The translations under genes and the position numbers were made by a program. Below are positions 49,080 to 60,510 of a stretch of DNA of 64,000 bases, piece by piece (positions within the stretch are counted from its first letter, which is position 1; the number at the start of each line of letters is the position of its first letter). The notes under the pieces are model-generated. The model saw only the letters and a list, made by a program, of their open reading frames with translations, was not told where the DNA came from and ran no database searches. The stretch comes from Megaleporinus macrocephalus (taxonomy: Eukaryota > Chordata > Actinopteri > Characiformes > Anostomidae), in contig CM038716.1 of the NCBI GenBank assembly GCA_021613375.1, forward strand, positions 3,683,684-3,747,683. The letters run 5' to 3'.

Positions 49080-49660
49080 CCTTATAGAGTATCATAGTAA
49101 TGTGCTCTTACTGTAATGTGTTACCAGTGTTTTACAGTCGTCCCCCTGATAAACTAGTCCAGTCTTATTAGGGCTGCAGTCCAGCTGGATGGGTTAGGAT
49201 GTTGTAAGTGAAACCTACTACATGAAGTGTTATGTAGTGGCTCTCAGCAGAAATCACTCCGGTCTCTTATTAGGATGAATGGGATTTTTGTGTTTACTGT
49301 TCTGTAAAGCTTGTCCGACTTCTCACCAGAGCAGGTATGGGCAGGGCATAGATAGGTGGTCATCTGTGAATCTCAGATCTGCAGAGAAGTTTAACAAGTG
49401 AGTCATGATTAAGCACTTTTTTCAGATGTGTCTGCCTGGCTGAGAGCAGACAGTCGGTTTCCTCTACACACACACACACATACACACGAATGTAAACACT
49501 GGCAGTGAGAGGCTAAAAGTCACACCTCATCAGCCTTGGAAGGGGTGCGTTACTATAGAGACAGAGGGCTGAGTTTCCATGGCAACAGTGGGCTTGGTCT
49601 TCATCTCCCTCTCCTCGCTATATTTAGACCGCTCCCCTCGAGGACACACACATACATACA
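49080..49660. promoter_or_regulatory. nyap2: Candidate intronic enhancer with RFX and MEF2 motifs
   Basis: Unique, balanced-composition sequence. GTTTCCATGGCAAC at 49573-49586 is a near-perfect RFX X-box. CTATATTTAG at 49618-49627 fits the MEF2 consensus. GAGTCATGATTAAGC lies upstream at about 49401. RFX and MEF2 factors act in neurons, which suits the host gene. Function is inferred from motifs only. Confidence 0.35.
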
Positions 49661-49767
49661 CACACATATGTACACATGATCATATACAATTCCCACCATC
49701 AACAGTCTTAAGAAACTGGCTCAGCTGAACACATATACACACACATTACTATTCTGCCTTTTTTACT

Positions 49768-49769
<2 letters not shown>

Positions 49770-49798
<29 letters not shown>

Positions 49799-49800
49799 TA
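49770..49800. repeat. (CT)n microsatellite
   Basis: Short uninterrupted CT run. Confidence 0.95.
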
Positions 49801-50639
49801 CTGTCTCTCTTTGTACAATGTTGCTGATGGATTCTGAATGTTGGACAAGGCCAGCAAAAAGAAATCATATCAGCTTTTCTATAACTCAGTGAAAAGTCAG
49901 CACTAAAACTCTGTACACACATAGTTGTTTGTTTCGGTGAATAGTGGGGACATTAGATAGACTTCCAATTATTTCCTTGAGACGCAAACCTTAACCAGAA
50001 CTATTACTTTTAAAGTGTAATGATTTATGTTTTGAGGACCAGCTTGTCTGCATGCACTGTGCAGGGTTTACACAGAGCAATAAGCCATCAAGCTCAATCC
50101 ATAAGGGAAAATAAACTAAAATAAGAAAATGACACCTGGTTTTTAAATAAAAATCTACACAAAACCAGCCGCCAATGGTTTCTCAAACTTTTGATCAGAA
50201 CATCAGCCACACCTCCAATATCTCCACCCATTTTTTGCATGATATCCCACATTTTGCATGTGGGAGCACGTTTTTTGTGGGTTTCTTTTGCCTATAGTCC
50301 ACAAACTGCGTGTACAGGCTTGTACATAGACCTAACGTATCTAATTTAAGCCTAAAACTAGCAGAGAATGTTTCATTCACATTGGTCCTTCTGTGTTGGA
50401 ATAAAAGAAATTCAAGTTATTTTAAATTACATTAAAGTTTGTTTGTTTTTTACAGAAATGTTCATTTCCGTAGGGCAGTTTTTGGTTCTGTCTCATACTG
50501 ACCCTTTATTTAATGGACTAAGGAACAAAACACAGTTACATTGACCAATCAAATGTGACCACGTTTGAAACGAATGCAGTCTGGGCAATAATATATAGAA
50601 ATATACTACTGATATAGATACTGATAACAACAGTCCATG
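49801..50639. other. Partial GTGGGGACAT repeat, otherwise unrecognised
   Basis: The text agtggggacattagatagac and gaggaccagcttgtctg at 49930-50060 appears to be a diverged copy of the 50640-50930 repeat. Confidence 0.45.
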
Positions 50640-50930
50640 GGGTAGGGGTCGAGCAACTCCTCCCAAGCCATAGTAGTGACTTGTGTGACCACAACCTTAC
50701 CCTAACCTTAACCAGAACTACAGCTAGACTAAATCTTACCTGGACTTTAACCCTAACCTGAACCCTAACCTTACCCTGACCTTAAAATGTAATGAGTAGC
50801 CAGCTTGTGGTCAACATAAGAACAAATGGTCCCCAGAATATGAATATATAAACAGGTTCCCCTCAATGTGGCATAAACCTGACAAACACACACAGACACA
50901 CACACACACAGGCACACCCTGGCCCTGAAA
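50640..50930. repeat. CCCTAACC / GTCCCCA interspersed repeat
   Basis: It combines ttaccctaaccttaaccag, tttaaccctaacctgaacc, aaatggtccccagaata and CA repeats, as at 25426-25850. The irregular units argue against a telomeric origin. Confidence 0.7.
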
Positions 50931-51049
50931 GCTTTAGTGATCTAACAATATGTTCTAAGGATTTGCAGGATTACAGACTCATTATCTTCTAATCTTTTGC
51001 CATGTACTGACCATTTAATTAATTCTCCATTTCATATTTTCTCTGTAAA

Positions 51050-51530
51050 TAAGGTCAACGTCTTTGGATTTGGACGATGAAACGTTTTGTTGTTGAGGCT
51101 GGTTTTGTTCACGTGTGTGTTTTCTTGTTTGTAGTGTAAGATGTGTGTGCATGTGTGTGTGTGCACGCGCGCATGCTAGCACACCTTAGATGTAGAGCAG
51201 ACGACAGCTGAGGCTGCGTGACTGAGATGGCTCATCAGATTCTAAATGATAATTATGGCTTTCGTTTTCATTAAGCTAACTGCCAGTCTTTTATGTGACA
51301 GCAGTAGAATGACTGTGCATTAGTTCCTCCAGAGTATAGATGCCAACAGATCTGCATTTTTAAACCTCTGGTGAAGGCGCAGGCTTTTTCACTCATTCAT
51401 TATGTATTTGTTTTGTTTGTTTCCCAGTGTTGTTATTACATTAGCTCAAGAACAACACTGCTGTCAAGTTGGGGCCCATGCTCTTTAATTGAGGCACAGC
51501 GTCAATAGGGATGGCAGCGATTCAGTAGGT
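51050..51530. promoter_or_regulatory. nyap2: Candidate intronic conserved element with homeodomain motifs
   Basis: A GT/GC purine-pyrimidine run (51137-51175) is followed by unique sequence with TGATAATTATGG, TCATTAAGCTAAC and CATTAGTTCC, plus ctctttaattgaggc. TAAT-core sites are dense and transposon text is absent. Inference only. Confidence 0.3.
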
Positions 51531-51882
51531 GGAAAATACTGAAGCAGAAAGGAAGAAGGAAGGAAATCTCTAACAAATCCAGCTCATAAAATATCAAAGA
51601 ATTGCTTGTAGCATCATGTAAAGTAGGTTCTGTAATAATAACAGCAACCCTGTATAGCCTGATATTAACATAAGAGCAACAAGTATCTAGCTAGAGGTGC
51701 ATCTGATTCAAGACTGAGACACATGGACACATGGAGGCCAAGAACAAGACTTATTAGTGGTTGAATCCATGCCAAGTATTCTAGAGTAAACAAACTTTCA
51801 CCTTCCTCCTGCATAATGGGGAGACCTAGCTAGTGGGTGGGACTTGTCCACAACCAAACTGGAATGAAAAATAGTCCTTTAG

Positions 51883-51990
51883 TCATCTAAACCGCTTATC
51901 CTCCAGGGTGCTGGAGCCAATCCCAGTGCTCACGGGGCAGAAGGCAGGAAATATCCTGGACAGGTCTCCAGTACATGTGCAAATACACAG
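51883..51990 (-). mobile_element. L2-like LINE 3' tail fragment
   Basis: The minus strand reads ggagacctgtccaggata, then gagcactgggattggctcca, agcaccctggagga and taagcggtttagatgac. This is the end of a teleost L2-type tail. Confidence 0.65.
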
Positions 51991-52979
51991 ATATAAACAT
52001 TTACACACACTGTCCTTATTTTTTAAATAGTCTAATTTATCACACATTTGCACTGTTAGTGATTGTCTGTATTTCTTTTGATTGTGGAAAACTTTAACTG
52101 AGTGTGAAAAACTACGGCTTTGTGTTGTTGGTGGAGTATTTCTTGCTGGGCTAGTAGAGTGTTTGAGCATTGCACTTTCAGATGTCCCTCTTAGGCAAGT
52201 ATTACTTAAAGCTGACACAACATTTATTTTCACAGCGCTTGTACACGACTTTTGTGAGTCTGTTGTTGTTGCAGCACTGCTGTTGGTCAGCTTGTACAGC
52301 ATGGCAGTCAATGGCAATCTTTTTCGAGTGGCTGAATCTTGTCCAAGTTGGGGCACATTCCACCAGATTCTCAGGTGTTAGAAGTGGTAGTCATTGCTAC
52401 GGATAGGAATACTTCACTGAGGGGTTTACTCCACGGTTCGAATGTCCAGTTTTAGTATGAGTCTATGGGAGCATATAAGAGCATAGCTGATGAAAAGCTC
52501 TCGCTCCTTCTGCTCACGCATCTAGAGCCTGCTTAAAAGCAGTGTGGATAAGGCTAGGTTTTTTTTTCCTAGCTCTGGTGATTGGCACCTCTGAGAGCTG
52601 CCAATAAATAAGTCCTAGCATGTTTAATGTGTTTCTGCACACATACCGTCCAGCTGCAGACACACTGTGTTTTTACAATCTACCACTTGCAGTCCATTGT
52701 TGTCGTGGTTCACTGGAAGTCCTAAGGTTTTGTATGTATCTTTTGCTCGTCTTATAGTATGACTGATGCAGCCAGACACCAACCAATCTAAGTTTAGCAT
52801 GGCATGTTGCTACCATACTAACAGCTTAAAGCTTAAGGTTTCCCCTTGTCGCCCCGTATTCTCCGTTTGACTGCATGAACAGAACCGTAGCGTCAACACT
52901 GGGATGGTTAAGGATGAGCATGTACCATTGCATGTCTATAAATGAGTAATCAGTAGATCCATTATTCATATCCATCACT
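51991..52979. other. Two overlapping unexplained ORFs; no recognised gene
   Basis: ORFs of 99 (+, 52082-52381) and 157 (-, 51883-52356) codons overlap. Neither matches a family I know, and the minus ORF begins within an L2 fragment. The stretch may be a decayed, unrecognised element. Confidence 0.35.
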
Positions 52980-53173
52980 AACCTTGGCCAATACTTCGAG
53001 TTTTTCTGTATCATTTGAACATAGGAGTTGCTTTTTATATTGTGTAAAATGCTTTTATGATGAATGGTCAAATAGAAATGTTCCAAAATCACTTGAAAGT
53101 GAAGTATGTTTTTGGCCTCTCTTTTAAGGTTGCTATTTTGGAGTTGTTTTTCTTTGAACAGTGACGATATATA
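52980..53173 (-). mobile_element. MITE family B, partial copy
   Basis: It ends tttgaacagtgacgatatat. Internally it has tttggcctctctttta, caaatagaaatgttccaaaa and tattgtgtaaaatgctttta, shared with the copies at 3362, 56691 and 60385. Confidence 0.75.
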
Positions 53174-53530
53174 CAACACTGCAATAAAAACATGCAATAA
53201 AATATGTTATATTTCCAAGTAATAAGCACTCAACAATAAAAAAAATGGGCTCAAAGCCTGAAACATGAAGACTGTACAGTGAACTTGCTTGAAAAGAGTA
53301 ATGTAAAAGAGACCTGAGGAGATTAACTGTATAAAATATTCAAAGTGTAACAGCAGCATAGCAAAGGGAAAGTGATAGGTCATTAAACAATCATCATGAG
53401 GTGGTTGTTTCTTATGGCTCGTTTGTTTCATCAAAGTAGCCCTAAAGTCCTCATTTAAACCATAAAAAATGGTCTTTATATAATAATCAGTTGTAAATTA
53501 TGTATATGTGTTGTTATTATTATGCTGAGA
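53174..53530. other. No recognised feature
   Basis: AT-rich intron. Confidence 0.4.
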
Positions 53531-53900
53531 AAACTATTGAAACGGCACATGAGCATCCCCAAACACTAACACTCATTAAGAATGTAAAGCTCTATGAATA
53601 TACATAATTATGCAAATTGTAAGTGCCCCCTTGCCTCCTGGGTTTCCAACCCCCACCCCTTTCTTTCACCACCAAAGATGCTGTGCTTTTTATTACCTAC
53701 AATGAATACAGGCTGCTATGGTCAGACAGACATGAGACAGACCACCATAAAAACAAATAACCTCCTGCTGTGGCCATTTAGAAAAACACCTTTCCTAACT
53801 GCAGAGCCGCAGTACCGCACTCTCAGCCCCGGGCGGTCACAGCCTCACTCTCTCTTCTGGATACCACAGAGTGGTCAATAATCTGAGGAGGCCAGCACAG
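53531..53900. other. Unique intronic stretch, possible conserved element
   Basis: It includes acataattatgcaaattgta (octamer-like ATGCAAAT), followed by less AT-rich unique sequence. Weak candidate. Confidence 0.2.
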
Positions 53901-54729
53901 AACATTTTAGAAAACCCTCAAACACTATTGCTGTGTCTCAAAATGTGGCTGCAGTTCCGAAACAGAGGCACAAGTGTGGGGGTCTGAGGTTTGCAGTGTC
54001 AAAGGCTCTGCTTTTGGATACAACTGCAAGGAGTCTTTAAAACAAGCTCATTCTTTTTAGGTTATTGGGTCATTATAGGGGCCTGTGGAAGCTATTAGGC
54101 TATGGTAGAGTTAATTCCCCTCTGTCTCAGCCCACATGTGATTTACTGTGTAAAATTTGCAGTACTTTGCATACAGCTTAAGTGTCCTGGTGGTTTAACT
54201 GACTTAGGAAAGCAGTGAAAAGATACTACATGGTTTGCCAAAGGCGTCTCTACAATGACTCCGAAATTGTCTATGATAATCTTTCTCTCCAGCAAGGACT
54301 GCTGTTCACATGCATGTTGCCATACAGCTACACCAGGAGAAGCTCAAGAACACACATGTTTGCATGAACATATTCTAAATTGCAGGTTAATGTGTTTTCA
54401 GGTTGGTTGGGTTACTGTTTCTTTAGAACAAGCTGGGAAATTGAGTTGAATAGGTATATTCTAAACAATGATCTGCTTTCGTCTTTGTGTTTGTAAGTGG
54501 ACGAGTAGATTTCTTTGTTGGAATTTGCATTTGAAGTTGGTGGATCAGCTATCAGAGAGAAAAAAAGGATGAATCTGGTCTGATCCTGTGTCTACCCCGA
54601 AATAGTAACACCTTCAAATTGTGTGATGTGATGTTAGCTTTCTTTCTTCTTCCAGAGTAGTCAAGTGTTTACGCAGCTTGTAGTAGTGTTGAGTGTGTTA
54701 AGAGACAGAGCTATAGAGAGAGAAGATGA
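53901..54729. other. No recognised feature
   Basis: Intronic, unrecognised. A stretch near 54060-54370 (atggtagagttaattcccc, agtgtcctggtggtttaact, acaccaggagaagctcaaga) has a diverged match at 56370-56640, so it is part of an unnamed repeat. Confidence 0.5.
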
Positions 54730-55090
54730 TTTATGGTGGGTTTTAAATCAATATATCCTGGGGTGCCACAGACACAAGCTGATGATTGGGGAATAATTAC
54801 ATTCTATTAATCTATATTTACTCGAAGTGTAATTTTCTGTATGTACAGAGTTCCCTGCAGTGAGTGTTGTAGGTCGTCCAATCAAATCTCATTGCACTCC
54901 TTTATTCCCGGCGGTCTCAAATTATTAATTATATGCAGACCAGCCACTTCATTGTATCAACACCCATTGTTCATTTTATCACTTGCTGTAGGGGCACTGC
55001 GTGGTTCTGCCAGTGAAAGCACAGGAGGCAGGAGTGAAGGAAGATTTGATCCTGGATATGATTAAAGAATGTGAATGATACAGTTATTTG
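54730..55090. promoter_or_regulatory. nyap2: Candidate intronic conserved element with TAATTA motifs
   Basis: Unique sequence with ggggaataattacattc, attctattaatctat and caaattattaattatatgca, dense in homeodomain cores. gtccaatcaaatctcattg carries a CCAAT-like box. No transposon text. Inference only. Confidence 0.33.
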
Positions 55091-55322
55091 GAACCTAAGG
55101 AGTCGTTTGCGTAAGTTCGGTCCTCGGTCTTGGAGGGTCAAGCCCACCGCCTCAACAACTGGGCAGGGCTAAACTGGTGGTGGTGGGGAGAAAGTGGGGG
55201 GTGTCAATATGTCGGCACATGAAAGCAACTGGAGGGTTTGGCAAATAGAGTCATTTTAAAGACCATCTATTGGTTGAGAGTATTGAATGATTGATGCTAC
55301 TGGTTGGGAGTACTGAACGATT

Positions 55323-55500
55323 GATGTAGAATCTTCTCTGCATACTTTGTCAATCCCCTTTTACCCTGTTCTTCAGGTCACCCACAGGACCACCACAGAG
55401 CAGGTACTATTTAGATGGTGAATCACTGTCAGTGAGGCGTGGTAGTGGCATATGTCTGTCACGCTGGTACTAGTGGTCAAATGACTGGAAACCCCAGTAA
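55323..55500 (+). mobile_element. Family-P transposon fragment
   Basis: The text ctctgcatactttgtcaatc, ctgttcttcaggtcaccca and accaccacagagcaggta, followed by a trace of atttagatggtgaatcac, marks left-half family-P sequence. Confidence 0.7.
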
Positions 55501-56690
55501 GCATGTTTTACTGTTTTGTGCTTTTCTGTTAGTGTGATTCATCACATCGAACAGTTAAATGGATTTGATGATTATATTGAAAAAATTGTTACATTTCCAT
55601 GGAATTACAGTACCAAAGTACTCCGTTTGCAGTTTGCTGGAGCCCTTTTTATCACCTGTTCATCACTAGTCTTTCAGATCTAACAACTGCATGGGCCTTT
55701 CTTCACAAACAGCATCCGTTACACCTGTAATAGGTACAGGTCAGAACCTAGAACCTTCTTTACATCACCACACAGCTGTAATCCCCCCACGCACCACTGA
55801 ATGTGAATGTGTCAGCTAAGGTTGTCTTGTTAACCTGTGTATTTATCCTCATGTCACTGATGCAATAGTGAAGATAAACCTTGTACAATTCTTCACTGTT
55901 GGCAAATTGCTTTTTAACTCTAAGTTTGAAGGAGACTTTTGAAACAATTAAAATAATTGATTGCAGTTAATCTCATTTTTTGTATAGTAAATAGCAATTC
56001 ATTGTTTTTGTTATATTTCAACATGTGACCCCAAACCAGTACTTGAGTACCTGTGTGTATTAAGATATTGTCATTGCACACAGTAGTAGTATTTTTTGTT
56101 TTTAGTATTTGTAGTTATCTCCGCTATGCATTGTAACACTAGCTCCATGTCTGTCCCCTGGTTACGTTTGGCTTAAGTACGTGGGACTGAACATAAATAT
56201 GCTTTTGAGCTTCAACTTGCTTGCCGTAGTAACCAACCTTTACAAGCAACCTTTATTTCAGCCAGTAAACAGGATCCGAAAATGAAACAAATAATATTAA
56301 CATGTACATGTATTGTATGCATTATGTTTTACGAACTTTCACTATTAAAACATTGTCTCTTGTGTGGTCTGTAAAAGCTGTTAGGGTATGGTAGAGTATG
56401 GTAGTGTCTGCTGCATGTGATGTACTGTCTAAGTAAAATTTGTGGTATTTTGCAAACAGTTTAAGAGTTTCGGTGGTATAACTGTCTCACAAAAACTGTG
56501 AAAATATAGTACTGCATGCTGCCTGTGAGAATGGCTTTGGACGTCACATGTGCTGTGAAGTTTCTCCAGCAGGTAGCGCTATAAAAAATACAAGTTGCCG
56601 CAAATCTACACCAGAAGAAGCTCAAGAACACACTTGCATTAAAATGACAGGTAAAGTAGTTTTCAAAGATGTTGGAGTGTTACATTATTT
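55501..56690. other. Includes second copy of an unnamed repeat; otherwise unrecognised
   Basis: The 56370-56640 segment (tatggtagagtatggtag, cggtggtataactgtct, acaccagaagaagctcaaga, acacacttgcatt) is colinear with about 54095-54370. Confidence 0.5.
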
Positions 56691-56913
56691 TATATAGTCA
56701 CTGTCCAGTGAAAAACAAGTATATTTAAAGTGGCTCCTACAGGAGAGGACAAAAAATGTCTCTACTTTCAATGCAATCAGTGTTTTCCCATGAAATTATT
56801 CCCATGACATTTTCACCATAACATTTTCAGACAATGTAAGTGCTGCATTCAAATGATGTAGATAAAATGGATAAAAATGGAGGTGCATGTGTTCTTTGGA
56901 CAGTGACGATATA
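56691..56913. mobile_element. MITE family B, complete copy with terminal inverted repeats
   Basis: The left end tatatagtcactgtcc (56691-56706) and right end ggacagtgacgatata (56898-56913) are inverted repeats matching at 15 of 16 positions, with TA at the outer edges as in Tc1/mariner-type insertions. It is 223 bp long and non-coding. Confidence 0.88.
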
Positions 56914-58899
56914 ATCTCAAAATAGAATAGAAAGCAGGTCAAAGCTGGAGCGGACGCAACTGATTATACATTTTTATAAGTTAGCATCAAGGGCATGGAT
57001 TTGCTCTTCACATTGGCAGGGATCTATGAATCTATCAATGTGTCAATGAAAGCCCAGCTGACAAAAACAGGTCCCGAGGACGTCCGTGAAACAGGTCTCA
57101 TACGTCAGGGTTAATACATAGAGCACTTAGAGCACTGCATAACCTGGTGCTGTTGTCCACAAAACCAAAGTAACAATCCCAATTTTTTTTTAAAATGTCC
57201 TAATGTCTTAACATCTCTAATACATTAGCACTAACAAAAGTAGGAGCACTGCTTGTTGTTCATAACTACAGATGATGTTAGCCTGCTGTATGCTGTGCAC
57301 CAAAGCCGAGCGTTGCCATTAACATTATTATGATGGACTCATTTCATTAGTAAATAGACTTTAAGTTACTTACACGTTTCTTTTGAAGAATAGTTTTTTT
57401 TGCTGCCATCCTCACTCACTTTTCACACCCATGTGTCACCCACATTGTACCTGAGTCTTGCACAGTGAGTCTCATATGACTGGAAAGTCTTCCTTCCAGT
57501 TTTGGTGCTGCTTACCATCAAACGTAGCTACAGAGTCTCCTGTGACAGCAGGGAAAGACACAGACAATCACACTATCCATATATATTACTGTGAGGCTAG
57601 TCTTCAGTAGAGAAGGTGATTTAACCCTTTCTGCACGTCTAGGTTAATCAGACGTTAATCGATTGGGGGGGAACAGAGAGGATCAAATTATTGGTGGGGA
57701 AGATTCAATAATTGCTGGATATTGGTGGGGACACGTCACTTCAGTCTATGCTAATGTAACGCCCTTGCTTAGCATTATTACTTTTAATTATTTTTAGCTA
57801 TCACCTAGACCGAATGTACAGAGAGTGCATATAGAGAGAGCCAGACGGAGATGACTTGAGACGGAGAATGCATGCGATGTTTTTATTGGACGTCACACCC
57901 ACCAGCTTGATTACTCTGTGTGCGTGTGTGTAGATGTGGGCGTCTGTTTGAGTGACTTTCTGCTGTAAATCCCGTCTGTCCTATAGCGTGATTAGTTTTC
58001 CTCAGAGACAGTTGTGAGGGTGTGACAAAGACAGAGGCTGACATCACTTTGAAGGGCTCCTTTTCTCGGACCAGCTGCTCTCTCCGTTCGACCTGCCACT
58101 TCTTTGTCTGAAACATGAAGCTAACTAAATTTCTGATGGGACAGTCAGTAAAGAATGCCCTTCAGACGCAGACAAAAAGCTCAGAATTGTATTACTGTGT
58201 GACAGAAAGGATGAACACGAACAGAGGAGTGGATTAATGGGTGGATGGATCCAGTGGTCAAAATGGAAAAAAAGAAGTGTCTTTATTCACATGCTGGCAC
58301 ACATATCGGTCTGTATCAGCAAAGCATTAAACGGGAATTACACTATTTTTTATTTTATTTTTTGCATAATTCCATCACTGTGATGTAAACAAGTCATCCA
58401 TAGTGTTCTGAGGTCAAATGTTTGGTTGAAGCAAAACCTACAGACAAATTTCTTTACAGTGATGATGAAAAGCAGTAGTTGCAGTGTCTACAACAAGTAT
58501 TATATTTATTATTCATAACCACCTATCAGCCTATACATGTCCCTGTACAGTGCTTATATGCAATATTTATAATGGTAACATAGTGAAAAATCTTTTAGGG
58601 GCCTATTTTACCCTATAATGCCCTGCATTTACCCCTTCTCCACGAATGGGTGAAAATAAAATGATTGGAAATATGTTTTAGGCCAAATCCTAATTACAGA
58701 ACTATCATAAAACAATGTCTCAGTCGCCAGCATCATGTAGAATTCATGTAAAATGCTTGGAAAATCAGTGGAGTTCTCCTTAATTTTTTCATTATGAATG
58801 TTTACAGTGAATAAAAGACAGTAGAAGACATTACCAATGTTCACAATAGTAATATATTCAGCCTGTTGAAAGGGACAGCCATTTGCAAAGCTACACAGT
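56914..58899. other. No recognised feature
   Basis: Intronic. Includes a G8 run near 57665 and a less AT-rich stretch at 57840-58130 without recognisable coding. Confidence 0.4.
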
Positions 58900-59040
58900 T
58901 CTAAATAATCATCAACCCATTGAGGACTGGATTCAAAATCACACTGAAAAAATGTATAACAGGAAGATCCCATTAGTGTGAATCTCATCATGGCAACTAA
59001 TTATGTTTGGCAGTGTGTATGGTCCCCGGTTTAAATGTAA
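58900..59040 (-). mobile_element. Fragment of the same Tc1-like family as 38486-39770
   Basis: The text catcaacccattgaggactg, gattcaaaatcacact, gtgaatctcatcatggcaac and gtgtatggtccccg parallels 38596-38710 (catcaacccactgagagctg, gattcaaaatcacacc, tgaatttcatcact, tttggcccccg). Confidence 0.65.
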
Positions 59041-59849
59041 AAGTATCTTGATAGTTAAAGACATTTTCTTAATATATTATATTCATCATAAGGATAAGCC
59101 CAGAAAGAAAACATTAAAATAGTAAAAAAAATTAAATAAAACAATCGAATGGTACAATAGGCTGAAATACAATCATCTTTTTGTTACTATGTGGTTAATA
59201 CAGTTGCTATCCAATGGATATTGGTGTTTACAGTCGTTTTGTGTTGTAGAAATATTGTGGATAACCATAATAATACCATAATACAAAAAAGGTCGTATTA
59301 TATTTAATGATATTACTGCCTTGTTATAACTGCACTCAAAACAAAGCCTAGTATCCCAAAAATGATAACTTTACAGGAGAAAAGATACATACTTTACTGG
59401 TCGGTGTAACCAGACTTTTTTCAAGACATTTGGGGCATTTCTTTTGGTCTATTCTTTAGAAGTCATTTTGAAGATGTCTGATGATGTCAAGAACTGAAAA
59501 ATGGTTTTGTGTCAACAGCAGCGATGTGCTTAAAGGTTTGGATTACTAATGGCTATCATGAGACATCACCTTGTTTACAACATGTTTTGGAATCAGAACA
59601 GTTTGTTTGGGTTTGGCAAGGCTAATCAAAAAAAGAAATAAAATAATTGCTGTAACTCTTCAATACTCATTATTGTTCAATACTCATCACTGTAAAGAGA
59701 TATCCAGTGTGTTGTCTACGATCCTCAGGCAGCCAGGCAGCCAGGCAGGCAGTCATTGATTATAAAACATTTGCTACCAAGTTCAGAATCATTTCCTTTA
59801 ACATTCTGTTTTACGTTTCTCCAGTTACTTCAGATCACCTGACACAAAG
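59041..59849. other. No recognised feature
   Basis: AT-rich intron. A short gcagccaggcag tandem lies at 59728-59752. Confidence 0.4.
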
Positions 59850-60271
59850 AGACCATGTTCAAAAATGACTCGCCCAGCTGAACTACCTGAATATACTGAA
59901 TGACCAGTCTATTTTATCAGTGGATTGTTTTCTTCCCTGACGACACATGCAAATCCCTGGGCAACAATGGCAAAATTCGTAGGCCTCAGATTGTGAAAGA
60001 GTGATCCAGAGAGCATCAGAAATCGTTTTCAAACATGACTTCCCCACCACAGAATCCTGACCATAACCCAGATGGAAGTCTTAGGGAAGTGCTGGTGAAG
60101 GCTTAATGGAACTCAACTCTGCTGTCATCAGTACAAGATCTCAATCCAAAATGAGTGGAACTCGGGACGGAAATAAATGTTATGTTTTTGCGTAAGGTTG
60201 TTAAAATAGGGCCACAGAGAATGTGCTATAATCAAAGAGCGAGCAGCTTTTTGTTTTTGCCATTCAGTGTA
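59850..60271 (+). mobile_element. Tc1-like transposon relic, 3' part
   Basis: It contains tggattgttttcttccctga, aacaatggcaaaattcgtag, cctcagattgtgaaagagtg, atgacttccccaccacagaa, tcctgaccataacccagatg and a terminus ttgccattcagtgta. Several stop codons and frameshifts are present. This is a different Tc1-like subfamily from those at 18.5 and 38.5 kb. Confidence 0.75.
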
Positions 60272-60384
60272 TTAAAACAATAGCAGTTAACATGCTTTAC
60301 CAAATTTAAGACCATAACATTGGAACATTTTAATCAATCCAAATTGCTGCTTAAAATAAAATTTTATCTACACTTTTGATTATT

Positions 60385-60510
60385 TAAATTTTTCTACATC
60401 ATATGAACATGACAGCCGCCATTTACATTGTGTAAACATTCCATAATGAATGGACCAATAGAAATGCTCCAAAATAACCTGGAAAGCACATTAAAAGTAA
60501 AGTAGGTAGC
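60385..60510 (-). mobile_element. MITE family B internal fragment
   Basis: The text atttacattgtgtaaacatt, gaatggaccaatagaaatgc and tccaaaataacctggaaagc matches the interior of 52980-53173. Termini are absent. Confidence 0.6.

Noticed and set aside
50690..50790. Interstitial telomere (CCCTAA)n
   Set aside because: Units are irregular and embedded in a GTCCCCA-type fish repeat also present at 25.4 kb.
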